Source: Magnetaquiglobus sp039908105
GTDB taxonomy: Bacteria; Pseudomonadota; Magnetococcia; Magnetococcales; Magnetaquicoccaceae
Length of the DNA stretch: 64,000 nt
Direction of reading: 5' to 3'
Assembly (NCBI GenBank): GCA_039908105.1
Contig: JAMOBI010000014.1
Coordinates: 1-64,000 of the forward strand
Program-made: the position numbers and the translations under genes
Shown: piece after piece, positions 1-6,827 of the stretch
Layout: each line of letters starts with the position of its first letter
How positions within the stretch are numbered: the stretch's first letter is position 1
The notes under the pieces: model-generated
What the model saw: the letters and a program-made list of their open reading frames with translations, nothing else
Database searches by the model: none
What the model was told of the DNA's origin: nothing

Positions 1-300
1 CCGCTCCGCTCCTTATTTGATGGTTGATATCAGCTCCATCTTGGCACATTTCGATGCCGTGGCACACTGCTGCCGTTTGGAGCGGGGCGGACCATACCAT
101 TAGACCCTCTCTTTTTTTTACCAGTAAAAACGACACATTTCAAGCTGGGTGCGGTTTGGAAATGTGATTGAAAGCTAAAGCGATTGAAGTGCGTCCCATA
201 CCCTGATGGGGCGCTAATCGCAACCAGGCCCCCGTAATAAAGAGGGGATGAACCATGACCGTTACGAGATCCTTTTGAAAAGAACGGCTCGCAAAAGACA
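1..300. other. non-coding left edge
   Basis: No convincing gene. Open frames here have no ribosome binding site and no recognisable protein pattern. The stretch holds one fragment of repeat family 1 (101-157) and then unassigned sequence leading to the terminator of the next minus-strand gene. A neighbouring gene may end just outside the window. Confidence 0.5.
101..157 (-). repeat. family 1 repeat, one-end fragment
   Basis: Read on the minus strand this is the left end of family 1: AAACCGCACCCAGCTTG, then a TGTCG/TTTTTAC stretch, an A-run and GAGAGGGTC. It matches the left ends at 8763, 18250 and 44253 but stops before the CTGGGAG hairpin, so it is a truncated copy. It lies downstream of the minus-strand gene at 436-753. 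Confidence 0.75.
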
Positions 301-330
301 AAAAAACGCGGAGGTGTGAGCCTCCGCGCC
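301..330 (-). terminator. intrinsic terminator of the 436-753 gene
   Basis: On the minus strand an 8-bp GC stem (CGCGGAGG paired with CCTCCGCG, 6-nt loop; arms 307-314 and 321-328) is followed at once by a run of T. It lies about 105 bp downstream of the stop codon of the 436-753 gene. Confidence 0.85.
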
Positions 331-435
331 TGATTATCTCAAAACACCATCCCGACTTTTGAGTTGCGGATCTCTCATCCTCTCCCCCTCCCGGACCTCC
401 GGATGATCCGCTCCGCAACCCCTCGTTCGGGAAGG

Positions 436-753
436 TCAGCCACCCCAGTTGGAATACTTCTCGCACACGGCATTGATGTTTCTGCCCTGTGGCGTTTCGG
501 CGAACTTGGCCAGATTGCCGCGGAAATCATCGGAGGTCTCGTTCCACATGCACTCGCAGTACGCCGCCACCTTGGTCTGACCAGGAATCGGGCTCGCCTC
601 GTTGCCGCCGGTATAATTCTTGTTCGCATACGCGATGCAGGACTGGAACTGCGGATCACTGCTGGGCACGTCGTTGTACTCCCCGGCAGCATAAGCAGCC
701 GAAACAACTCCGAGCAGAACAGCCGAAACCATTGAAACTACAATTTTTTTCAT
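436..753 (-). CDS. small exported protein, unknown function
   Basis: A 105-aa protein starting MKKIVVSMVS, with a clear signal peptide (Lys-rich start, hydrophobic stretch, AYAAG cleavage region near residue 23). The mature part is about 80 residues with four cysteines (SCIAY, YCECMW, AVCEKY), which could form two disulfides in the periplasm. The start at 753 was chosen over an upstream ATG at 807 because AAGGTG precedes it and the signal peptide begins there. It is a single gene with its own terminator. The family is not recognised; the Cys spacing resembles small cytochrome-like or Rap1a/Tai-like periplasmic proteins, but no CxxCH heme motif is present, so no function is assigned. Confidence 0.75.
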   Translation of the reverse strand: MKKIVVSMVSAVLLGVVSAAYAAGEYNDVPSSDPQFQSCIAYANKNYTGGNEASPIPGQTKVAAYCECMWNETSDDFRGNLAKFAETPQGRNINAVCEKYSNWGG

Positions 754-1004
754 ATTGCACCTTCGTTTGAAGTGGAGAGGGATTCGGATTTGACATGGTT
801 TTGCCAAATTGAGTAAGGAAGCTTTTACAGGATTGATTCCTTGGTGTCAATGTACCTATAGACAACGCCCGTCGCATCTTGTCGTATGCATGGTACCAAT
901 CCGGGGCGCTACCACCCACCACAGACGTGTCAACAGGACACCCAATTCACACCAACAACTTCAAAGCAACCCGGAAATCTCGCCGGATAAAAAACAATTC
1001 AGTT
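754..1004. other. upstream region of the 436-753 gene
   Basis: No gene seen. The promoter of the small exported protein must lie here, reading minus, but no clear -35/-10 pair could be chosen. The rest, up to the first family 1 copy, shows nothing recognisable. Confidence 0.4.
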
Positions 1005-1168
1005 AAACCGCAACCATCACGGGATGCGTAGTTCCATTAATAGGGGTCCAGGGGGATTATCCCCCTGGTGGGATCCAAGGGCGAAGCCCTTGGGACTTTG
1101 TTTTTGACTTTAGCGCGCTCTGCACGCAGCCTTGCAAAAAACTACGCATCCCAAAGCAGGTGCGGTTT
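1005..1168 (+). repeat. family 1 repeat, short tandem copy A
   Basis: Begins AAACCGCAACC and ends GGTGCGGTTT, so the ends are inverted copies of each other. Inside are a CCAGGGGGATTATCCCCCTGG hairpin, a CAAGGGCGAAGCCCTTG hairpin, the family-wide GACTTTAGCGCGCTC segment and the 3' module ending ACTACGCATCCCAAAGC. The long GCATTTTTCGCG hairpin module is missing here, which is the main difference from copy B directly behind it. Confidence 0.85.
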
Positions 1169-1393
1169 AAACCGCAACCATCACGGGATACGTAGTTCCA
1201 TTAATAGGGGTCCAGGGCGATTATCCCCCTGGTGGGATTCAAGGGCGAAGCCCTTGGGACTTTGTTTTTGACTTTAGCGCGCTCTTTTCAAGAAGCATTT
1301 TTCGCGTTTTTTGCGAAAAATGCGCCGCGCGCGGCCTTCGTGAGCGTCGTTTCCGCTTGCAAGAAACTACGCATCCCAAAGCAGGTGCGGTTT
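1169..1393 (+). repeat. family 1 repeat, tandem copy B
   Basis: Nearly identical to copy A over the first 120 bp, with a few substitutions. It starts at the base after copy A ends: the junction reads GCGGTTTAAACCGC. It also carries the extra hairpin modules (GCATTTTTCGCG with GCGAAAAATGC, and a GCGCCGCGCGCGGC stretch) found in the other full copies. It lies just downstream of the terminator of minus-strand tRNA-Pro. Confidence 0.85.
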
Positions 1394-1408
1394 GTTTGAT
1401 TGCTGGAA

Positions 1409-1446
1409 TAAAAAAAGGGGCTAGGCTGTTTCTGCCTAACCCCTTG
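1409..1446 (-). terminator. terminator of tRNA-Pro
   Basis: On the minus strand an AAGGGGTTAGGC stem pairs with GCCTAGCCCCTT around a short loop, followed by a T-run. It starts 8 bases after the tRNA 3' end, so the tRNA appears to be transcribed as a unit that ends here. Confidence 0.85.
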
Positions 1447-1453
1447 ATTTGAT

Positions 1454-1530
1454 TGGTCGGGGTGGCGAGATTCGAACTCACGACCCCAGCGACCCGAACG
1501 CTGTGCTCTACCAGACTGAGCCACACCCCG
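1454..1530 (-). tRNA. tRNA-Pro (anticodon CGG)
   Basis: 77 nt including an encoded CCA. The acceptor stem is CGGGGTG with CACCCCG and discriminator A. The D arm contains GCTCAGTCTGGTAGAGC, the anticodon stem is CAGCG/CGCTG with loop TTCGGGT (anticodon CGG, reading CCG), and the T arm is GTGAG-TTCGAAT-CTCGC. G follows the anticodon, as expected for proline tRNA. All four stems pair fully. A terminator follows on the minus strand. Confidence 0.97.
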
Positions 1531-1575
1531 ATACGCCGACCAATCCGAACACTTTAGCAGAGTTGCGCGAAAAGG

Positions 1576-2580
1576 TCAATAGCTGCGCGCAACGGAAAAA
1601 TCGGCGAGCATGGACATCGCTTCGCGTTCCGGGGTGTCGGGCAGGAGTCCCAGGCACCCCTTGGCCTCCACGGCAAAGGCCTGAGCGCGCTGCATGGCAT
1701 AATCGAGTGAACCGCGCTCCCGAATCAGTTGAATGGCGCGTTGCAAGGCCCCATCCGGGAAATTTTTGTGTTCCAGGCAGTTGCTCCAGAACTGGCGCTC
1801 CTCGGGGGAGCCGTGGCGATGGGCGTGAATCACCGGCAGGGTGATCTTGCCCTCCTGGAAATCGTCGCCGACATTCTTGCCCAACGCTTCGTTGGTGGCC
1901 GAGTAGTCCAGGGCGTCGTCGACCAACTGGTAGGCGGTGCCCAACAGGATGCCGTAACGGGCCAGCGCCTCTTCTTCCGCGCGGGAGCGGTGATTGAGCA
2001 CAGCGCCGATCTGTGCCGCAGCCGCAAACAGGGTGGCGGTTTTGCGGCGCACCACTTCCAGGTAGTGCTCCTCGCTGGTGGCCAGATCGTTGGTGGCAAC
2101 CAGCTGCATCACCTCGCCTTCGGAGATCACCGCGCAGGCATCGGCAATGATGCGCAAAACGCTCAGATCGGCATGGGCAACGAGAATTTGAAACGAACGG
2201 GAAAAAAGATAATCGCCCACCAGGATCGGAGCCTTGCTGCCCCAAACCGAATTGGCGGTGGCGCGACCGCGTCGCGTGTCGGAGCGGTCCACCACGTCGT
2301 CATGCAGCAAAGTGGCGGTGTGAATGAACTCAACCACAGCAGCGAGCAGGGCGTCGTCATTCCCGGTATAGCCGAAGAGTTTGGCAGAGAGAAGCGTCAG
2401 AACCGGTCGCAGTCGTTTGCCACCACTTTCGATGATGTGCGCCCCCAGCTTTGGGATCAACTCCACCTGTGAGTTCAACTGCTCCAGGATGATGGCGTTG
2501 GTCCGTTCCAGATCCGGTCCGATCAGTTCGCCCAGGCGCTCGAGAACCGGCGGCAGATTGGCTGGGGTGGATGATTTCAT
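1576..2580 (-). CDS. ispB: octaprenyl/polyprenyl diphosphate synthase
   Basis: 334 aa; long-chain trans-prenyl transferase that extends farnesyl diphosphate with isopentenyl diphosphate to make the ubiquinone side chain. Visible motifs: GGKRLRP (53-59) for diphosphate binding, the first Asp-rich motif DDVVD (94-98) and the second DDALD (221-225), both Mg-binding. Length matches IspB (about 323 aa). The start at MKSSTPANLPPVLERL was chosen over a much longer upstream open frame because family homology begins there. It is transcribed away from maf, with a 144-bp gap for two promoters. IspA-type enzymes are less likely: they are shorter, and the residues before the first Asp motif are small, as in long-chain enzymes. 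Confidence 0.93.
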   Translation of the reverse strand: MKSSTPANLPPVLERLGELIGPDLERTNAIILEQLNSQVELIPKLGAHIIESGGKRLRPVLTLLSAKLFGYTGNDDALLAAVVEFIHTATLLHDDVVDRSDTRRGRATANSVWGSKAPILVGDYLFSRSFQILVAHADLSVLRIIADACAVISEGEVMQLVATNDLATSEEHYLEVVRRKTATLFAAAAQIGAVLNHRSRAEEEALARYGILLGTAYQLVDDALDYSATNEALGKNVGDDFQEGKITLPVIHAHRHGSPEERQFWSNCLEHKNFPDGALQRAIQLIRERGSLDYAMQRAQAFAVEAKGCLGLLPDTPEREAMSMLADFSVARSY

Positions 2581-2724
2581 GGTAGACTTTATTCGTGTAA
2601 CGCGCAAAATGGTACCGGGTCGGTTCGCGCACAACCGGCCTGGGGATGGATGAAAAAACAGTTGCACACAATAGGGTCTCGCAGGCAAAATCGTCAAGTG
2701 TTCTTGACTCTTGGGGGTTGAATT

Positions 2725-3369
2725 TTGGCAAGAAATCTTGAAAATGGAGCAAATATAACTTCTCCTTCCGTCTTGTGGAGACCATCCGGTCTGCGTTTGC
2801 GTCTGGCTTCGGCATCCGAACGACGTTTGACGTTGCTTAAGCAGGTGGGACTGGCGCCCGAAGTGCACCCCGCCTGCGTCGATGAGTCGCGTCTGGATGG
2901 AGAAGATGCCGAGACCTATGTGCGGCGCATGGCACTGGTCAAAGCGCGTGCGGGCGTGGCCGACGGGATTGATCTGGTGCTGGGCGCTGATACCGCCGTG
3001 GTGCTCGACGAGGAGATTATGGGCAAGCCGTGCGATGAACAGGATGCGGTGGACATGCTCTCCCGACTCTCCGGGCGCCAGCATCGGGTGTTGACCGGGG
3101 TTGCGGTCTGTGCACCGGACCTGCCGCAAGGGCGGGCTGTGGTGGTCGAGAGCGCTGTACACTTCAAACAGCTGACCGAGTTCGAGATCCGCGCCTATGT
3201 CCTAAGCGGCGAGCCGTTCGACAAGGCGGGTGCCTACGGGATCCAGGGGCTTGGCGCCATGCTGGTGCAACAGCTCTCCGGCTCCTATTCCGGGGTGGTC
3301 GGATTGCCACTGTTTGAGACCGTCGCTTTGTTGCGCGATTTCGGGTTGACATTTTCAGCTCTGGAGTGA
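2725..3369 (+). CDS. maf: Maf family nucleotide pyrophosphatase
   Basis: Up to 214 aa. Maf proteins hydrolyse non-canonical or pyrimidine NTPs to NMPs and help protect nucleotide pools. The family signature LRLASASERR stands near residue 30, and the catalytic segment GADTAVVLDEEIMGKP with its essential Asp follows, then GRQHRVLTGV and the late GAYGIQGLGA segment. The start is uncertain: the frame opens with a TTG at 2725 behind a GGGGG run, and another in-frame TTG at 2773 would give the usual Maf length of about 195-200 aa. No in-frame ATG precedes the conserved core. It leads the rplU-rpmA-obgE block. Confidence 0.9.
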   Translation: MARNLENGANITSPSVLWRPSGLRLRLASASERRLTLLKQVGLAPEVHPACVDESRLDGEDAETYVRRMALVKARAGVADGIDLVLGADTAVVLDEEIMGKPCDEQDAVDMLSRLSGRQHRVLTGVAVCAPDLPQGRAVVVESAVHFKQLTEFEIRAYVLSGEPFDKAGAYGIQGLGAMLVQQLSGSYSGVVGLPLFETVALLRDFGLTFSALE

Positions 3370-3468
3370 TAATAAAGAGTTTCCGATCATGTTGAAGGAT
3401 CGGAAGCCAGGAGAGATCCGGCTTTCAGACGGCACAAAAAAAGAGACAATGTTCAAGGAGTGGTTGAC

Positions 3469-3777
3469 ATGTATGCAGTGGTCCGCACGGGCGGAAAACA
3501 ATATAAAGTGGCGGTCAATGATGTCGTGCGCGTCGAGAAACTGCCCGGGGAAGCGGGAGATGCGGTTCAGATCGGCGAAGTTCTGCTGCTCTCCTCCGAC
3601 GGTCAGATCAAAACCGGCGCCGAGGCGGCCAACAGTCAGGTGACTGGCACCATCCTGCGTCAGTTCAAGGACAAGAAAGTCCTGGTCTTCAAGAAAAAAC
3701 GCCGCAAGAACTATCGCCGTTTCCACGGCCATCGGCAGGAGCAGACCGAACTGCGCATCACCGGGATTTCGGCGTAA
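3469..3777 (+). CDS. rplU: 50S ribosomal protein L21
   Basis: 102 aa, the usual L21 length. Starts MYAVVRTGGKQYKV, the universal L21 N-terminus, and includes KKRRKNYRRFHGHRQ, the basic segment that contacts 23S rRNA. The ATG at 3469 follows an AAGGAG site with about 8-nt spacing; an in-frame GTG at 3460 lies inside that site and is rejected. L21 is paired with L27 (rpmA) downstream. Confidence 0.97.
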   Translation: MYAVVRTGGKQYKVAVNDVVRVEKLPGEAGDAVQIGEVLLLSSDGQIKTGAEAANSQVTGTILRQFKDKKVLVFKKKRRKNYRRFHGHRQEQTELRITGISA

Positions 3778-3796
3778 CGGTTTTTTTGGGTTTTCC

Positions 3797-3858
3797 GTGG
3801 AACTCCCGCGAGAGAGCGTCACGGACAAGGGGTGAGGGGGTTCTCTCCCCCATCATGC
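3797..3858 (+). repeat. family 3 G-run/C-run palindrome, copy 1
   Basis: Contains CCGTGGAAC, then GGGGTGAGGGGG paired with CTCTCCCCCATC, ending ATCATGC. The same block recurs at 4286, 41512 and 60757. Here it lies between rplU and rpmA. Confidence 0.75.
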
Positions 3859-3863
3859 TTTGG

Positions 3864-3958
3864 TTTATCGGACCGCTCCGCCAACCAGACGGGACGGTCG
3901 ATTTTTATCGGACCGCTCCTGGATCCAAACATTGGCAGGACGGTCGATTCTGACACGG
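3864..3958 (+). repeat. 40-bp-period direct repeat upstream of rpmA
   Basis: TTTATCGGACCGCTCC occurs at 3864 and again at 3904. GGACGGTCGATT follows each copy (near 3892 and 3938), and a third partial ACGGTCG comes just before the rpmA start. The spacing is 40 bp. Possible roles are a duplicated leader or a protein-binding array for rpmA, or simply an intergenic duplication. Confidence 0.6.
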
Positions 3959-3972
3959 TCGGGAGACGACTC

Positions 3973-4227
3973 ATGGCACATAAAAAAGCGGGCGGTAGCA
4001 CCCGCAACGGACGCGACTCCATCGGACGCCGACTGGGCGTCAAACGCTACGGCGGCCAGAAGGTCGTGCCGGGCAACATCCTCATCCGTCAGCGCGGTTC
4101 CGAGGTCTTTCCGGGTAATGGCGTTGGCATGGGCCGCGATTTCACCCTCTTCGCCCTGGTGGAGGGGATCGTGACCTTCGGCGAACGCAACAATCGCCGC
4201 TACGTCCACGTTGTGGCGGCTGCCTGA
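3973..4227 (+). CDS. rpmA: 50S ribosomal protein L27
   Basis: 84 aa, typical length. Starts MAHKKAGGSTRNGRDS, the L27 tail that reaches the peptidyl-transferase centre, followed by LGVKRYGGQ and GRDFTLFALVEG. No N-terminal propeptide is present, unlike the Firmicutes form cleaved by Prp. It lies 195 bp after rplU, an unusually large gap for this pair, filled by repeats (see 3797 and 3864). Confidence 0.97.
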   Translation: MAHKKAGGSTRNGRDSIGRRLGVKRYGGQKVVPGNILIRQRGSEVFPGNGVGMGRDFTLFALVEGIVTFGERNNRRYVHVVAAA

Positions 4228-4285
4228 TCCTGAATGCTTTGATCGCATTCGGGACGCGCTGCCAAAGCCTCCCGCGTATTCTTGA

Positions 4286-4351
4286 CCGTGGAACGACCGA
4301 AGGGAGGTCTGCGGTCGGGAGGTGAGGGGGTTCTCCCCCCATCCTGCAACT
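4286..4351 (+). repeat. family 3 G-run/C-run palindrome, copy 2
   Basis: CGTGGAAC, then a spacer, then GGTGAGGGGG with TTCTCCCCCC and ATCCTGCAAC. Same arrangement as copy 1 and directly upstream of the rpmA terminator. Confidence 0.75.
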
Positions 4352-4360
4352 CTCCTTTGG

Positions 4361-4408
4361 ATGCCCCTGGTTGATCGATTGCGTTCGACCAGGGGCGTCT
4401 TCTTTTCG
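4361..4408 (+). terminator. terminator between rpmA and obgE
   Basis: A 9-bp stem, GCCCCTGGT (4363-4371) with ACCAGGGGC (4388-4396), is followed by GTCTTCTTTT. The T-tract is interrupted, so termination may be partial, letting the ribosomal genes be made in excess of obgE. Confidence 0.7.
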
Positions 4409-4427
4409 TGTCAGTCGAGTAGCCATC

Positions 4428-5588
4428 ATGCGTTTTTTGGATGAGGTCAAGATCTTTGTCCGCTCCGGCGACGGCGGCAACGGTTCCGCCTCGTTCCGTC
4501 GCGAAAAATTCATTCCGCTCGGCGGCCCGGATGGCGGTGACGGCGGACGCGGCGGCGATGTGATCCTCGTGGCCGATCCCCACCTCAATACCCTGATCGA
4601 TTTCCGTTACCAGCAACACTTCAAGGCCAAGCGCGGCATCGGCGGCATGGGCAAGTGTCGCACCGGCGCCTCCGCGCCCCATCTGGAGATCCGCGTGCCG
4701 GTCGGCACCATTGCCCGCGATGACGCCGATGGTTCGGTGATCTGCGATCTGTGGCAGGTGGGCCAACGGTACGTCATCGCACCCGGCGGACGCGGCGGAT
4801 TGGGGAATCTCCACTTCAAAAGTTCGGTCAATCGCTCCCCTCGACAGTGCCTGCCGGGCGAGCCAGGGGTGGAACGTTGGGTGTGGCTGGAGTTGAAGTT
4901 GCTCGCCGATGTGGGTCTCGTCGGCATGCCCAATGCGGGGAAATCCACCCTGCTCTCCAAAATCTCGGCAGCACGTCCCAAAATCGCCGATTACCCCTTC
5001 ACCACGCTGGTGCCCAATCTCGGGGTGGTGCGTGCCGGCGAGGAGAACAGCTTCGTCGTGGCCGATATTCCCGGCCTGGTCGAGGGTGCCGAGGCGGGCA
5101 AAGGGTTGGGACGGGCCTTTTTGAAGCACATCGAACGCTGCCCGATTCTGGTCCATCTGGTGGACGGCTCGCCCATGGACGAGAGCGATCCTGTGTCCCG
5201 TTATCGGCTGATCGAGCAGGAGTTGGCCGCCTATTCGCCCGCCTTGGCCGCCAAACCGCGCTGGGCGGTGTTGAGCAAGTGCGATCTGTTGGACGAGAAG
5301 GCGCGCGAGAAGGTTTTCAAGAAATTCCGCAAGGGGCTTAAAGGCGAGGTCGAGGAGCTGCTTTGGATCTCGGCGGTCACGGGCGAAGGGATCGAGGAGT
5401 TGATCAAGGGGCTTTACAAACGGGTACGCGCCGCACGGCGCGAGCAGGAACCGGAGAGCTATCATGCGCCTTTGGGGGATGCGCCCACCAAGGCGGGTCG
5501 CGGCGGTGAGCGTGACGCTTCCGGGGAGGAAGACGACTGGGACGAAGATGGAGACGAAGATGGCGTCGAGTGCGTCTGGGTGCGCTGA
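4428..5588 (+). CDS. obgE: Obg/CgtA GTPase
   Basis: 386 aa; ribosome-associated GTPase acting in 50S assembly and stress control. The glycine-rich Obg fold covers residues 1-158 (starts MRFLDEVKIFVRSGDGGNG). The G domain follows, with P-loop GMPNAGKST near 166, PFTTLVP switch I, DIPGLVEGA switch II and SKCD for guanine. The tail is acidic (GEEDDWDEDGDEDG), typical of proteobacterial Obg. The start was set by the invariant MRFLDE; an upstream ATG at 4371 lies in the terminator. The 3' end overlaps proB by 29 bp in another frame. Confidence 0.96.
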   Translation: MRFLDEVKIFVRSGDGGNGSASFRREKFIPLGGPDGGDGGRGGDVILVADPHLNTLIDFRYQQHFKAKRGIGGMGKCRTGASAPHLEIRVPVGTIARDDADGSVICDLWQVGQRYVIAPGGRGGLGNLHFKSSVNRSPRQCLPGEPGVERWVWLELKLLADVGLVGMPNAGKSTLLSKISAARPKIADYPFTTLVPNLGVVRAGEENSFVVADIPGLVEGAEAGKGLGRAFLKHIERCPILVHLVDGSPMDESDPVSRYRLIEQELAAYSPALAAKPRWAVLSKCDLLDEKAREKVFKKFRKGLKGEVEELLWISAVTGEGIEELIKGLYKRVRAARREQEPESYHAPLGDAPTKAGRGGERDASGEEDDWDEDGDEDGVECVWVR

Positions 5589-6747
5589 GAGCCGGGAGCG
5601 TTTGAGCCGCGAGTGGCAGGCCGTGGTCAACGCCCGGCGTGTGGTGGTCAAGATCGGCTCCAATCTTCTGACCGGTGGCGGTGAGGGGATTCGTCCGGAG
5701 TGGATCAAGGCGCGTGCCTTGGAGATCGTCCGCATCATGGCCGACGGACGGCGCGTGGTGGTGGTCACCTCCGGAGCGGTGGCGGCAGGTCGCCCGCTCT
5801 TGAAACTCAACCGACCGCTCGCTTCGGTGCAGGAGAAGCAGGCTGCGGCGGCAGCCGGCCAGGGGGTGTTGATGCGCCATTACGAGGAGGCGTTCGAGCG
5901 CCTCGGGGTGAACGTGGCGCAGGCGCTTTTGACGCGGGATGATGTGGAGAACCGGCAGCGTTACCTCAACGCGCGCGACACCTTGAAGACCCTTTTGGAG
6001 TTGGGTCTGGTGCCGATCGTCAACGAGAACGACACGGTGATGACCGATGAGTTGAAATTCGGCGACAATGACACCTTGTCGGCCAATGTGGCCGATCTGG
6101 TGGATGCCGATCTGTTGATCCTGCTCTCCGACATCGATGGTCTGTATGACAAAAACCCGCGAAACAATCCGGAAGCCTGTTTTATTCCCCTGGTCGAGCG
6201 GGTGACCCCGGAGATCGAGGCCATGGCCGGCGGGGTGGGATCGCTGGTCGGCAAGGGGGGGATGGCGACCAAGATCAAGGCCGCACGTATGGCAGCGCGC
6301 AGCGGGTGTCGGATGATTCTGACCAACGGTTTCCGCGAGAATCCGATCTCCGAGGTGTTTTCCCCCATTCCGGTGGGTACCCTTTTTCTGGGTATGGAGA
6401 ATCCCTTGCCGGCGCGCAAGCGGTGGATCGTCAATGCGCGTGTCGGGCGGGGGGAGATTATGCTCGATGCCGGGGCGTCGGCGGCGCTGATTCAGGGGCG
6501 GAGTCTGTTGGCCAAGGGGATCACGGCGGTGTTGGGTGAGTTCGCCCGTGGTGCGGTGGTCCATTGTCAGGCGCCGGACGGTCAGGAGTTGGCCAAGGGG
6601 ATTGTCAACTACAACAGCAGCGATCTGGCCTGCATTGCCGGGCGGCACAGTCGGCAGTTCGAGGGGCTGTTGGGGTATCTGGGTACCGAAGAGGTGATTC
6701 ATCGGGATAATCTGGTGTTGACGCGGGAGTTGCGCGGTGAGGGGTAG
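5560..6747 (+). CDS. proB: glutamate 5-kinase
   Basis: 395 aa; phosphorylates glutamate, the first step of proline synthesis. An amino-acid kinase domain begins VVVKIGSNLL and contains TSGAVAAGR, NENDTV and LLSDIDGLYDKNP. A C-terminal PUA domain (about residue 290 on, GRGEIMLDAGA) is present, as in E. coli ProB. The start at 5560 is preceded by GGAG at 6-nt spacing; the ATG at 5548 is a possible alternative. The gene begins inside obgE, so the two are probably coupled. proA follows after 80 bp. Confidence 0.95.
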   Translation: MASSASGCAESRERLSREWQAVVNARRVVVKIGSNLLTGGGEGIRPEWIKARALEIVRIMADGRRVVVVTSGAVAAGRPLLKLNRPLASVQEKQAAAAAGQGVLMRHYEEAFERLGVNVAQALLTRDDVENRQRYLNARDTLKTLLELGLVPIVNENDTVMTDELKFGDNDTLSANVADLVDADLLILLSDIDGLYDKNPRNNPEACFIPLVERVTPEIEAMAGGVGSLVGKGGMATKIKAARMAARSGCRMILTNGFRENPISEVFSPIPVGTLFLGMENPLPARKRWIVNARVGRGEIMLDAGASAALIQGRSLLAKGITAVLGEFARGAVVHCQAPDGQELAKGIVNYNSSDLACIAGRHSRQFEGLLGYLGTEEVIHRDNLVLTRELRGEG

Positions 6748-6754
6748 AGAGTAA

Positions 6755-6797
6755 ACTGGTACAGGGGATCTCCGGTCCCCGGACCCTTTGTACCAGT
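6755..6797. other. hairpin between proB and proA
   Basis: Arms ACTGGTACAGGG and CCCTTTGTACCAGT enclose a smaller GGGGATC/GGTCCCC hairpin. There is no T-run behind it, so it is not an ordinary terminator. It could be an RNA processing or stability site, or an operator. It lies 30 bp before the proA start. Confidence 0.5.
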
Positions 6798-6827
6798 AGA
6801 GTCCTGAATCGTTACGGGAGTTTTCAC

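Noticed and set aside
1005..1393. CRISPR-like tandem repeats
   Set aside because: The copies are 160-225 bp, abut without spacers and contain hairpins; they are family 1 elements, not CRISPR.
3864..3919. Riboswitch or ribosomal-protein leader before rpmA
   Set aside because: Two direct repeats are seen but no recognisable leader structure; kept only as a repeat.
4200..5810. 536-aa open frame on the minus strand across obgE/proB
   Set aside because: Antisense to two clear genes, no recognisable motifs; a by-product of high GC.
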